A stretch of DNA of 64,000 nt from Delftia acidovorans (GTDB lineage Bacteria > Pseudomonadota > Gammaproteobacteria > Burkholderiales > Burkholderiaceae_C): positions 372,001 to 436,000 of the forward strand of contig JAITUC010000024.1 of assembly GCA_031286585.1 (NCBI GenBank), given 5' to 3'. Each line of letters opens with the position of its first letter. Within the stretch, counting starts at the first letter, position 1. The notes under the pieces were generated by a model. The model ran no database searches. It saw only the letters and a program-made list of their open reading frames with translations, and had not been told where the DNA came from. Made by a program: the position numbers and the translations under genes. Positions 30,662-38,899 of the stretch are shown here, one piece after another.

Positions 30662-32542
30662 TCAGGCCACGGCGCGCTCGGGCGCCAGGTGGGCGCGCAC
30701 CGAGGCCTCGATGCCCGCAGCATCCAGGCCCTGCAGGGCCAGCAGCTTGGCGGGATCGCCGTGCTCGATGAACTCGTCGGGCAGGCCCAGCTGCAGCAGC
30801 TGGCGCGTGAGGCCGGCGGCCTGCAGCGACTCGGCCACGGCGCTGCCTGCACCGCCCATGATGCAGCCCTCTTCCACGGTGACGATGAGCTCGTGCGTGG
30901 AGGCGATCTGGTGCAGCAGTTCCTCGTCCAGCGGCTTGGCCCAGCGCATGTTGACCAAGGTGGCGTCCAGCGCCTCGGCCGCGGCCAGGGCCGGGTACAG
31001 CAGGGTGCCGAATGCCAGGATGGCGACCTGCTTCTTGGCCGACTCGCGGCGCACCTCGCCCTTGCCGAAGGGCAGGCCCTCCAGGCTCTCCAGCGGGGCC
31101 ACACCCACGCCAGCGCCACGCGGGTAGCGCACGGCCACGGGATGGTCCTGCTCGTAGGCCGTGGTCAGCAACTGGCGGCATTCGCGCTCGTCGGCCGGGC
31201 AGGCCATGCTCATGTGAGGAATGCAGCGCACGAAGGCGATGTCATACGCACCCGCGTGCGTGGCGCCATCGGCACCGACCAGGCCCGCGCGGTCCAGCGC
31301 GAAGACCACAGGCAGCTTTTGCAGCGCCACGTCATGGATCAGCTGGTCGTAGGCGCGCTGCAGGAAGGTCGAATAGATGGCGACCACGGGCTTGAGGCCC
31401 TCGCAGGCCATGCCCGCGGCAAAGGTGACGGCATGCTGCTCGGCAATGCCCACGTCGTAGTAGCGGCCCGGAAAGCGCTTGTGGAATTCCACCATGCCCG
31501 AGCCTTCGCGCATGGCCGGTGTGATGCCCACCAGGCGCTGGTCCTTGTCCGCCATGTCGCACAGCCAATGGCCGAAGACCTGGGTGAAGGTCTGCTTCGG
31601 GGGCGTTGCCGGCTTGACCAGGCCCACGCTGGGGTCGAACTTGCCGGGGCCGTGGTAGGCCACGGGATCGGCCTCGGCCAGCTTGTAGCCCTGGCCCTTC
31701 TTGGTGACCACGTGCAGGAACTGCGGGCCCTTGAGGCTCTTGATGTTCTCCAGCGTGGGGATCAGCGAGTCCAGGTCATGCCCGTCGATGGGGCCGATGT
31801 AGTTGAAGCCGAAGTTCTCGAACAGCGTGGCCGGCACGACCATGCCCTTGGCCTGCTGCTCCAGCCGCTTGGCCAGCTCCAGCAGCGGCGGCACCTGCTT
31901 GAGCACGCTCTTGCCCATGTCGCGCGCCTTGGCGTAGAACTGCCCGCTCATGAGCTGGGCCAGGTAGCGGTTGAGCGCGCCCACGGGCGGGCTGATGCTC
32001 ATGTCGTTGTCGTTGAGGATGACCAGCAGGTTGGCATCGGTCACGCCGGCGTTGTTCAGCGCCTCGAAGGCCATGCCGGCCGTCATGGCGCCGTCGCCGA
32101 TGACGGCGATGGCGCGGCGGTCCTCGCCCTTTTGCTTGGCGGCCAGGGCCATGCCCAGGGCGGCCGAGATGCTGGTCGAGGAGTGCGCCGTGCCGAAGGT
32201 GTCGTACGGGCTCTCGGCGCGCTGCGGAAAGCCCGACAGGCCGCCGAACTGGCGCAGCGAGGCCATGCGCTCGCGCCGGCCCGTGAGGATCTTGTGCGGA
32301 TAGGTCTGGTGGCCCACGTCCCAGACCACGCGGTCGTAGGGCGTGTCGAACACCGCATGCAGCGCCACCGTCAGCTCCACCGTCCCCAGGTTGGAACTCA
32401 GGTGCCCGCCGGTCTTGGAGACGCTGTCCAGCACATAGGCACGCAGTTGCTGGGCCAGGGTCTTGAGTTCGGCACGCGACAGACGCCTCAGATCCGAGGG
32501 ATCGTCGATGGTCTGCAGCAGGGAGTAGGTGTTCGTGGTCAT
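30662..32542 (-). CDS. dxs: 1-deoxy-D-xylulose-5-phosphate synthase
   Basis: Catalyses condensation of pyruvate and glyceraldehyde 3-phosphate to DXP, the first step of the MEP isoprenoid pathway; it needs thiamine diphosphate. The 626-residue length is normal. Features: the N-terminal region with [17 protein letters not shown], the ThDP/Mg site [18 protein letters not shown], and [12 protein letters not shown]. The pyrimidine-binding and C-terminal domains are present ([24 protein letters not shown]). The start [11 protein letters not shown] at 32542 matches family starts. It is downstream of ispA, with which it probably shares a transcript; a dispersed repeat lies between them. Confidence 0.96.
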   Translation of the reverse strand: MTTNTYSLLQTIDDPSDLRRLSRAELKTLAQQLRAYVLDSVSKTGGHLSSNLGTVELTVALHAVFDTPYDRVVWDVGHQTYPHKILTGRRERMASLRQFGGLSGFPQRAESPYDTFGTAHSSTSISAALGMALAAKQKGEDRRAIAVIGDGAMTAGMAFEALNNAGVTDANLLVILNDNDMSISPPVGALNRYLAQLMSGQFYAKARDMGKSVLKQVPPLLELAKRLEQQAKGMVVPATLFENFGFNYIGPIDGHDLDSLIPTLENIKSLKGPQFLHVVTKKGQGYKLAEADPVAYHGPGKFDPSVGLVKPATPPKQTFTQVFGHWLCDMADKDQRLVGITPAMREGSGMVEFHKRFPGRYYDVGIAEQHAVTFAAGMACEGLKPVVAIYSTFLQRAYDQLIHDVALQKLPVVFALDRAGLVGADGATHAGAYDIAFVRCIPHMSMACPADERECRQLLTTAYEQDHPVAVRYPRGAGVGVAPLESLEGLPFGKGEVRRESAKKQVAILAFGTLLYPALAAAEALDATLVNMRWAKPLDEELLHQIASTHELIVTVEEGCIMGGAGSAVAESLQAAGLTRQLLQLGLPDEFIEHGDPAKLLALQGLDAAGIEASVRAHLAPERAVA

Positions 32543-32639
32543 GCTAGGTATCTTGATGGCCGCAAGACCATCGCCCATATTTTCGTATCAGTTGCCTGTG
32601 GCATCGAACGCCACCCTTGCAAGTAGCGCGCCCCCACCA

Positions 32640-32736
32640 AGGGACACCGAGCAAGGGCCGCCCCGCAGCGAGGGTGTCGTCCCCCTCCCCCGCGAAGCGG
32701 GTAGAGAGGGGGAAGGCGCGAAGCGACTCAGGGGGT
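32640..32736. repeat. dispersed intergenic repeat, copy 2
   Basis: Second copy of the repeat at 19937-20046, with the 30-bp identical core at 32707-32736 and the shared AGGGACACCGAG and CGAGGGTGTCG blocks. The centre differs (CCCCCTCCCCCGCGAAGCGG). It sits between ispA and dxs. Confidence 0.8.
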
Positions 32737-32745
32737 GCTTCATTG

Positions 32746-33696
32746 TCAGTGGGTACGGCTCACGACCATGTCGGCCAGTGCCGCCAGGGCCCGCGTGTCC
32801 GGCAGGCCGCTGCGCGCCAGCGCCGCGTGCGCCAGGGCGCACAGCTCGTCGGCATGGGCGCGGGCCTGGTCCAGGCCCAGCAGCGAGACGTAGGTCGGCT
32901 TGTCGTTGGCCGCATCCTTGCCGGCCGTCTTGCCCAGGGTGGCCGAGTCGGCCACCACGTCGAGGATGTCATCCACCACCTGGAAGGCCACGCCCAGCGC
33001 CTGCCCGTAGTCGGACAGCGCCTGCCAGGCCAGGGCATCCACGCCCTCCTTGCAGGCCGCCCCCATGAGCACACTGGCATGCAGCAGGGCGCCGGTCTTG
33101 AGTCGGTGCATCTCGCGCAGCTGGGCCTCGCTCAGCTGCAGGCCCACGCTGGCCAGGTCGATGGCCTGGCCGCCGGCCATGCCCTGAGCGCCTGCGGCAC
33201 GGCCCAGCAGCCGGCACAGCCGCGCCTGCAGGGCGTCCGGCATGCCGCCGGCCTGATCGGGTTCGGGAACGAGCAGCTCGAAGGCCAGTGCCTGCAGCGC
33301 ATCGCCAGCCAGCAGGGCCGAGGCCTCACCGAACTGCACATGCACCGTGGGCTTGCCACGGCGCAGCACGTCGTTGTCCATGCAGGGCATGTCGTCGTGC
33401 ACCAGCGAATAGGCATGGATCAGCTCCACGGCGCAGCCGGCGCGCACAGCGGCGGGCTGCAGGCCATCCACCGCCTCGGCGGCGGCCCAGACCAGCAGCG
33501 GGCGCAGGCGCTTGCCGCCATCCAGCACGGCGTAGCGCATGGCCTCGCCCAGACCTGCGGGCGCATCCACGCCCACCCATTGCGACAGCGCGCTTTCGGT
33601 GCGCGCCAGGCGATCGGTCATCCAGCAGGGGAAATCCAGCGCGCCAGGGCCGGTCGGCTGGGAAACATCGGAAGCGCAAGTCATCACGGCACTCAT
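32746..33696 (-). CDS. ispA: polyprenyl (farnesyl) diphosphate synthase
   Basis: Cytoplasmic isoprenyl diphosphate synthase (316 residues) making FPP from IPP and DMAPP. The two Asp-rich motifs are DDMPCMDND and DDILD. Other landmarks are MRYAVLDGGKRLRPLLVWAA and GGQAIDLAS. The ATG at 33696 follows the xseB stop by about 8 bases; an ATG at 33720 would overlap xseB. The xseB-ispA-dxs order is the classic beta/gamma-proteobacterial arrangement supplying isoprenoids. Confidence 0.95.
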   Translation of the reverse strand: MSAVMTCASDVSQPTGPGALDFPCWMTDRLARTESALSQWVGVDAPAGLGEAMRYAVLDGGKRLRPLLVWAAAEAVDGLQPAAVRAGCAVELIHAYSLVHDDMPCMDNDVLRRGKPTVHVQFGEASALLAGDALQALAFELLVPEPDQAGGMPDALQARLCRLLGRAAGAQGMAGGQAIDLASVGLQLSEAQLREMHRLKTGALLHASVLMGAACKEGVDALAWQALSDYGQALGVAFQVVDDILDVVADSATLGKTAGKDAANDKPTYVSLLGLDQARAHADELCALAHAALARSGLPDTRALAALADMVVSRTH

Positions 33697-33704
33697 GGCA
33701 ATCT

Positions 33705-33941
33705 TCAATCCTGGCTCCATGGGGCCAGCGCCCCCTCGTCAAGCACCTTGACCTGTTCCTGCACCGCGTCGAGCTGGCCACGGCAGTAGCCGAGCAGCTG
33801 CGCCGCGCGCTGGTAGCCTGTCAGCATCTGCTCCAGAGGCAGCTGGCCCGACTCGATCTGCGCGATGAGCTGCTCCAGCTCCTGCAGCGCGGATTCGTAA
33901 CTGGTGGGCTCGGCAGGAGCCTTGGGAGCAGCCTTGGGCAT
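33705..33941 (-). CDS. xseB: exodeoxyribonuclease VII small subunit
   Basis: Small subunit of exonuclease VII (78 residues), which degrades single-stranded DNA together with XseA. The core [20 protein letters not shown] is the diagnostic XseB start, followed by [20 protein letters not shown] short Ala/Pro/Lys-rich N-terminal extension is present. First gene of the xseB-ispA-dxs group; the divergent neighbour is the Rieske oxygenase. Confidence 0.95.
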   Translation of the reverse strand: MPKAAPKAPAEPTSYESALQELEQLIAQIESGQLPLEQMLTGYQRAAQLLGYCRGQLDAVQEQVKVLDEGALAPWSQD

Positions 33942-34282
33942 GGTGCGATGGCGGTGCGTTGTGGGGAACCGACGATTCTAGGCGCCCCTCCATGACCGTG
34001 CCGCCAATAACCGGACAGCCCTTGACAGGCGGCATCCGGCGCGCGCAATACACGTACCGGGTATCCGGAAATAACCCCACGGGCTATAATCCCATTCCCC
34101 GTCAAACCGGCCCCTTGCCTGGGCATACGGTCGGGCTCATCGACAAGACACAGCGCCCCGGGCGCCGCTTCTTTTTCACGTCGTGAAGCCTGCCTCCATG
34201 TCCAGGAACGGCCGGTTTTGCTTTTTCCAATCCCGTGCGCACGCGCACCCTCCCTGTGGGGAGTCTTTAGGTCAGGTCACCC
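33942..34282. other. divergent region between xseB and the Rieske oxygenase gene
   Basis: A 341-bp region with no credible ORF. It has an exact TATAAT at 34085-34090 and, downstream of it, a small hairpin GCGCCC/GGGCGC (34153-34165) followed by a T-rich stretch. These suggest a transcript with a leader of about 180 bases in front of the Rieske gene. Confidence 0.5.
34085..34090 (+). promoter_or_regulatory. candidate -10 promoter element
   Basis: Exact TATAAT in GC-rich DNA. The hexamer 17 bases upstream is a poor -35. Likely promoter for the Rieske oxygenase, by position. Confidence 0.35.
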
Positions 34283-35422
34283 ATGTCTGATTTAAGTCTT
34301 CAACTGCAGCAGGCCGCAAGCCAACTACCAGTTTCCAGTTACTTCGACCCTGCGTTGTTCCAGCGCGAGTTGGAGACCATCTTTCAACGCGGCCCGCGCT
34401 ACGTGGGCCATCAACTGGCCGTTCCCGAGATAGGCGACTACTACGCCCTGCCCCAGGAAAAGGAAGGCCGTGCGCTGGTGCGCAATGCCAGGGGGCAGGT
34501 GGAGTTGATCTCCAACGTCTGCCGCCACCGCCAGGCCGTGATGCTCAAGGGCCGGGGCAACCTGATGACCGAAGGCAAGGGCCATGCGGGGGGCAACATC
34601 GTCTGCCCGCTGCACCGCTGGACCTACAGCACCAGCGGCGAGCTGCTGGGCGCGCCGCACTTCAGCCACGATCCCTGCCTGAACCTGAACAACTACCGGC
34701 TGCGCGAGTGGAACGGCCTGCTGTTCGAGGACAACGGCCGCGACATCGAGTCCGACCTGACCGGCATGAAGCTGCGCGAGCAGCTGAGCTTCGAGGGCTT
34801 CGTGCTCGACCATGTCGAGATGCACGAGTGCAACTACAACTGGAAGACCTTCATCGAGGTCTATCTCGAGGACTACCACGTGGGCCCCTTCCACCCGGGC
34901 CTGGGCAACTTCGTGACCTGCGATGACCTGCAGTGGGAGTTTGCCAAGGAGTACTCGGTGCAGACCGTGGGCGTGGCGCCCGGTTTCGCCCAGCCCGGCT
35001 CGGACACCTACAGGAAGTGGCACGACGTGCTGCTGGCCTACCGCAACGGCGAACTGCCCGATCGCGGCGCGATCTGGCTGACCTACTACCCCCACATCAT
35101 GGTGGAGTGGTATCCGCATGTGCTCACGGTCTCGACCCTGCACCCGCTGGCGGTGGACCGGACGCTGAACGTGGTCGAGTTCTACTACCCCGAAGAGATC
35201 GCGGCCTTCGAGCCCGAATTCGTGCAGGCGCAAAAGGCTGCCTACATGGAGACCTGCATCGAGGACGACGAGATCGGCGAGCGCATGGACGCCGGCCGCA
35301 GGGCCCTGTACGAGCGCGGCGACAACGAGGTCGGCCCCTACCAAAGCCCGATGGAGGACGGCATGCAGCACTTCCATGAGTGGTATCGCGGCGTGATGGG
35401 CGACGCAGTGCCCCGGCGCTGA
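34283..35422 (+). CDS. Rieske [2Fe-2S] ring-hydroxylating oxygenase, alpha subunit
   Basis: A 379-residue large-subunit-type oxygenase. The Rieske cluster is C-x-H (CRHRQAV) followed by C-x2-H (CPLHRWTYS). The mononuclear iron site is seen in NWKTFIEVYLEDYHVGPFHP, with the bridging Asp/Glu and two His. Typical reactions are hydroxylation or O/N-demethylation. No ferredoxin, reductase or beta subunit is adjacent, so it must borrow electron carriers. The substrate cannot be predicted; the location next to xseB suggests a stable chromosomal gene. A terminator-like hairpin follows the stop. Confidence 0.9.
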   Translation: MSDLSLQLQQAASQLPVSSYFDPALFQRELETIFQRGPRYVGHQLAVPEIGDYYALPQEKEGRALVRNARGQVELISNVCRHRQAVMLKGRGNLMTEGKGHAGGNIVCPLHRWTYSTSGELLGAPHFSHDPCLNLNNYRLREWNGLLFEDNGRDIESDLTGMKLREQLSFEGFVLDHVEMHECNYNWKTFIEVYLEDYHVGPFHPGLGNFVTCDDLQWEFAKEYSVQTVGVAPGFAQPGSDTYRKWHDVLLAYRNGELPDRGAIWLTYYPHIMVEWYPHVLTVSTLHPLAVDRTLNVVEFYYPEEIAAFEPEFVQAQKAAYMETCIEDDEIGERMDAGRRALYERGDNEVGPYQSPMEDGMQHFHEWYRGVMGDAVPRR

Positions 35423-35742
35423 ACCCCGCCACTCCTGCACTGCCGCACTCCATTCACACGGCCCGCCTGCACAGCGGGCCGTTTGCATTGGGCCGTTTGC
35501 ACTGTGCGGTGCGCCGGCGGCCCGGCCCTTCGGGAAACAAGTGGCCTGTCGTGCCCAATGGGCGGGGCAGGCGGCGGCAATGCATTCCGAGGCGACTCCA
35601 ATGTCTTGGCGAATGCAATACAGTTCCCTGGTCGATTTCCCCGCCACGGCCCCGAGCCGCCTCCGGCGAGGATGGCATGCCTCCAGCGCCCCCCTTTTCT
35701 GTCCAGTGCCGCCGTCGTGCGCGGCACTATCCGATCATTAAT
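35423..35742. other. intergenic region before the EamA transporter gene
   Basis: No gene seen in these 320 bp. It begins with the hairpin listed as a terminator and is otherwise GC-rich. The last 20 bases before the transporter ATG are A+T-rich (gatcattaat), a possible promoter or ribosome-entry region. Confidence 0.5.
35458..35488 (+). terminator. terminator-like hairpin after the Rieske gene
   Basis: The 9-bp stem ACGGCCCGC / GCGGGCCGT with a 7-base loop is followed by TTTGCATT, a weak T-tract. Confidence 0.55.
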
Positions 35743-36648
35743 ATGCAAGCCCTTTGGATGGTGGCGGCCGCGTTCGTTTTCGCGGTCATGAGTGTGTGTG
35801 TGAAGTTCGCCTCCCAGGATTTCAATGCGGCGGAAATCGTCTTCTACCGGGGGCTGGTGAGCATGGTGGCGCTGTGGTGGCTGGCGCGCCACCAGGGCAT
35901 CTCGCTGGCCACGCGCTATCCGCGCGAGCATGCCTGGCGCAGCTTTGTGGGCGTGACCTCCATGGGCGCCTGGTTCTACTCCATCGGCCATCTGCCGCTG
36001 GCCACGGCAGCCACGTTCAACTCCATGAGCAGCATCTGGATGGCGGTCTTTCTGATCGGCCAGGGACTGCTGCTGCGCCACCAGCTGCGCCGCGAGCCCG
36101 AGTCGCATGCGCTGCGCGCACTGCCGCCGTTTCCGTGGAGCCTGGTCGGCACCGTGGCCCTGGGCTTCGTGGGCGTGGTGCTGGTGCTGCGCCCCAGCGC
36201 GGCGCCGCAGGAGTTCGTGGCCAGCGCGGGCGGCCTGGTCGGTGGGGTCTTTGCCGCCCTGGCCTACATGCAGGTCGCCACGCTGTCGCGCATGGGCGAG
36301 CCCGAGGCGCGCGTGGTCTTCTATTTCGCGCTGGGCTCGGCCGTGGCCGGCGCCCTGGCCATGTGCTTCACGGGCGTGTCCGCCTGGCCGGGCTGGAGCG
36401 CGCTGTGGCTGCTGCCCGTGGGCGTGCTGGCCGCCGTGGCCCAGGTCTGCATGACGGCGGCCTACGCCTCGGCCGGCAACAGCCGCAACACCCTGGTCGT
36501 GGCCAACCTGCAGTATTCGGGCATCGTCTTCGCGGCCCTGCTGAGCCTGGCGATGTTCGGCGAAAGCGTGCCACTGATCGGCTGGGCCGGCATTGCCCTG
36601 ATCGTGGCCAGCGGCGCCCTGGCCACGGCCCTGCGTTCGCGCGGCTGA
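35743..36648 (+). CDS. EamA/DMT-family transporter
   Basis: Inner-membrane transporter of the drug/metabolite superfamily, 301 residues, with ten predicted helices in two EamA repeats (FVFAVMSVCVKFASQDFNAA near the start; AAYASAGNSRNTLVVANLQY in the second half). Such proteins usually export amino acids or other metabolites. The ATG at 35743 opens directly with a hydrophobic helix as in homologues; the longer frame upstream is Pro/Arg-rich. It is 93 bases before the sulfurtransferase gene; substrate unknown. Confidence 0.9.
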   Translation: MQALWMVAAAFVFAVMSVCVKFASQDFNAAEIVFYRGLVSMVALWWLARHQGISLATRYPREHAWRSFVGVTSMGAWFYSIGHLPLATAATFNSMSSIWMAVFLIGQGLLLRHQLRREPESHALRALPPFPWSLVGTVALGFVGVVLVLRPSAAPQEFVASAGGLVGGVFAALAYMQVATLSRMGEPEARVVFYFALGSAVAGALAMCFTGVSAWPGWSALWLLPVGVLAAVAQVCMTAAYASAGNSRNTLVVANLQYSGIVFAALLSLAMFGESVPLIGWAGIALIVASGALATALRSRG

Positions 36649-36741
36649 CGCCGCCGGCCCGCCCGGGGCCGTCGCATAATGGACCGGATCTTTTGCCGCG
36701 GGCGCACCGCCGCCTGCACAGGCCTTCGGAGTTCCGCATCC

Positions 36742-37647
36742 ATGACTTCCAACACCACCTACCAGACCCTGATCTCCGTCCAGGAGCTGGCCGCGCTGCA
36801 GGCCAGCGGCCGTCCGCTGATGGTCTTCGACTGCAGCTTCGAGCTGGCCCAGCCTGCGGCCGGCAAGGCCCAGTACCTGCAGGCCCATGTGCCAGGCGCC
36901 GTCTTCGCCGATCTGGACCATGACCTCAGCGCCAAGCACGGCGTGCCCGGCGCCCATGGCAGCGTGGCCGCCAGCGAGCAGGCCGCATCGGGCGGCCGCC
37001 ATCCGCTGCCCAGCCGCGAGCGCTTTGCCGTGTGGCTGTCCAGCATCGGGTTTTCCAATGACATGCAGGCCGTAGTCTATGACCGCAACAGCGCCAACTA
37101 CTGCGGGCGCCTGTGGTGGATGCTGCAATGGGCCGGCCATGGCGATGTGGCCGTGCTCGACGGTGGCCTGCAGGCATGGCAGGCCGCAGGCCAGCCCGTG
37201 GCATCGGGCGAGGAAAGCGCACGCTTCCAGTCCAACTTCGAGCTGCGCGAGCCGCTGCAGCAACTGGCAACGGCGCAGCAGGTGCTCGATGCACTGGGCA
37301 ATTCAGGCCAGACCGTGGTCGATGCGCGCGCCCCGGCCCGCTACCGCGGGGAGGTCGAGCCGCTGGACCCCGTGGCCGGCCACATCCCGGGCGCGCTCAA
37401 CCGGCCCTTCACCGAGAACATCGCCGCCGATGGCCGTTTCAAGCCTGCCGCCCTGCTGCGCGCGGAGTTCGATCAACTGCTGGCAGGGCGCGATCCGGCC
37501 GGCGTGGTGCACCAGTGCGGCAGCGGCGTGAGCGCGCTGCCCAACCTGCTGGCCATGCGCATTGCGGGGCTGCCTCCTGCAAGGCTGTTCGCGGGCAGCT
37601 GGAGCGAGTGGTGCAGTGACCCGAAGAGGCCGGTGGAGCGCGGCTAA
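36742..37647 (+). CDS. sseA: thiosulfate / 3-mercaptopyruvate sulfurtransferase
   Basis: Two-domain rhodanese of 301 residues, transferring sulfur from a donor to a thiophilic acceptor. The N-terminal inactive domain has FDCSFELAQP and HVPGAVFADLDHDLS; the C-terminal catalytic domain carries the active-site Cys C259 in HQCGSGVSA. The loop CGSGVSA (CGSGVTA in E. coli SseA) favours mercaptopyruvate over thiosulfate. Cytoplasmic. The start MTSNTTYQT at 36742 follows a GGAG-like sequence. Confidence 0.9.
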   Translation: MTSNTTYQTLISVQELAALQASGRPLMVFDCSFELAQPAAGKAQYLQAHVPGAVFADLDHDLSAKHGVPGAHGSVAASEQAASGGRHPLPSRERFAVWLSSIGFSNDMQAVVYDRNSANYCGRLWWMLQWAGHGDVAVLDGGLQAWQAAGQPVASGEESARFQSNFELREPLQQLATAQQVLDALGNSGQTVVDARAPARYRGEVEPLDPVAGHIPGALNRPFTENIAADGRFKPAALLRAEFDQLLAGRDPAGVVHQCGSGVSALPNLLAMRIAGLPPARLFAGSWSEWCSDPKRPVERG

Positions 37648-37966
37648 TTCGGCTTATGCCTGCCCTTGGCAGGCTGCACAATGACAGCACTGTGTCAAAA
37701 GGCCGACATGCAACAACACCACTGCAGCGGCCTGCTCCCAAGCCCCCTGGCGGCAGGGCCAGAGCGAAATCGAGTCATCCAAACCTTGCTACAGATGTAA
37801 GGTAAATCTTACAAAAGCCGTCTCACAACCAGACATCCGGCGCAGACCTGCCCCGACTTCAACGGCGACGGGCCCTCCTCCACAATCCATCTCAACAGAT
37901 CGCAACAGGTTGAACATCTTGTTTCTACCCGGGTGTTGCGGCTGCCGAGATGCAAAGGATGGTCCT
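37648..37966. other. flhDC upstream region
   Basis: A 319-bp regulatory region before flhD without an ORF I trust. It includes the inverted repeat TGTAAG-N6-CTTACA and A+T-rich tracts, unusual for this DNA, as expected for the controlled promoter of a flagellar master operon. Confidence 0.55.
37796..37813. promoter_or_regulatory. inverted repeat, candidate operator for flhDC
   Basis: TGTAAG-GTAAAT-CTTACA, a perfect 6-bp inverted repeat with a 6-base spacer, 154 bases upstream of flhD. A regulator site is likely from position and symmetry; the regulator is unknown. Confidence 0.45.
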
Positions 37967-38293
37967 ATGAACAATGAACAGCTGCTTGCCGAAATCCGCG
38001 AAGCCAACCTCACTTACCTGATGCTGGCCCAGACCCTGATCCGCCAGGACAAGGCCGAAGCGGTGTTCCGCCTGGGACTGAATGAAGAATCGTGCGACCT
38101 GCTGGCCGCACTGTCGGCAGCCCAGGTGCTGAAGCTGGCCTCGCGCAACACCCTGCTCGCCAGCTTCCGCGTGGACGACGAAATGGTCTGGAGCCTGCTG
38201 ACCAACCACAGCAGCAACAAGATCGGCAACGGGGCGACCAACACGCTGCACGCCAATATCCTGATGGCCAGCCGCGTCTCCGAAGTCCTCTGA
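37967..38293 (+). CDS. flhD: flagellar transcriptional regulator FlhD
   Basis: Subunit of the FlhD4C2 master activator of flagellar genes (108 residues). Family features: LLAEIREANLTYLMLAQTLI, RLGLNEESCDLLAALSAAQV and RFRVDDE-type core (ASFRVDDEMVWSLL). AAGGA precedes the ATG at 37967, and the longer in-frame start is unlikely. It sits 27 bases before flhC in one operon, showing that the host makes flagella under FlhDC control, as in other peritrichous or polar beta-proteobacteria. Confidence 0.95.
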   Translation: MNNEQLLAEIREANLTYLMLAQTLIRQDKAEAVFRLGLNEESCDLLAALSAAQVLKLASRNTLLASFRVDDEMVWSLLTNHSSNKIGNGATNTLHANILMASRVSEVL

Positions 38294-38320
38294 TCCGCCT
38301 GAAGAACTCTGGAGCCCGCC

Positions 38321-38863
38321 ATGTCCACCGCCGCCAAAAGTGTCCTGAACGAGTCCAAGCAGATCGAGCGTGCCGCCATGCTCATCGAGATGGGTGCCCG
38401 CATGCAGGTGCTCGAATCCGAGACCACGCTGTCCTACGAGCGCCTGATCCGCCTGTACAAGGAGATCGCCGGCAAGTCGCCTTCCAAGGGCCAGCTGCCG
38501 TTCTCGACCGACTGGTTCCTGACCTGGCAGGAGAACATCCACAGCTCGCTGTTCCTGAACATCTACGAATACCTGTCCAAGGGCGCCGAGCTGGATGCCG
38601 TTGAACAACTGACCAAGGCCTACCGTCTCTATACCGAGCAGATCCAGGCCGCCGAACTGGAAGCGCTGCTGTCCTTCACCCGCGCATGGCGCCTGGTGAA
38701 GTTCGTCGACGCGCAGATGCTGACCCGCACCCAGTGCTCCGTGTGCAAGGGCCAGTTCGTGACCGAGCCCTACGAGAACGAGCGCCACTACCAGTGCGGC
38801 CTGTGCAATCCGCCCGCACGCGCCGGCAAGAGCAAGAGCGCCGGCTCCCTGATGCTGCATTGA
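38321..38863 (+). CDS. flhC: flagellar transcriptional regulator FlhC
   Basis: DNA-binding partner of FlhD (180 residues). The N-terminal helical region (KQIERAAMLIEMGARMQVLE) and a zinc site with four Cys (CSVCKGQF and CGLC) are conserved. The complex activates class II flagellar operons with sigma-70. It converges on the EIIC-EAL gene, with only about 36 bases between stops. Confidence 0.95.
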   Translation: MSTAAKSVLNESKQIERAAMLIEMGARMQVLESETTLSYERLIRLYKEIAGKSPSKGQLPFSTDWFLTWQENIHSSLFLNIYEYLSKGAELDAVEQLTKAYRLYTEQIQAAELEALLSFTRAWRLVKFVDAQMLTRTQCSVCKGQFVTEPYENERHYQCGLCNPPARAGKSKSAGSLMLH

Positions 38864-38899
38864 GCCCCTGCATCGCCGCAGCGATGCACCAGCACGGAT

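Noticed and set aside
32543..32639. Thiamine diphosphate riboswitch before dxs
   Set aside because: I see no THI-box conserved sequence in the leader.
37910..38293. Longer FlhD start at 37910
   Set aside because: The extra 19 residues (MNILFLPGCCGC...) are not part of FlhD, and AAGGA marks the ATG at 37967.
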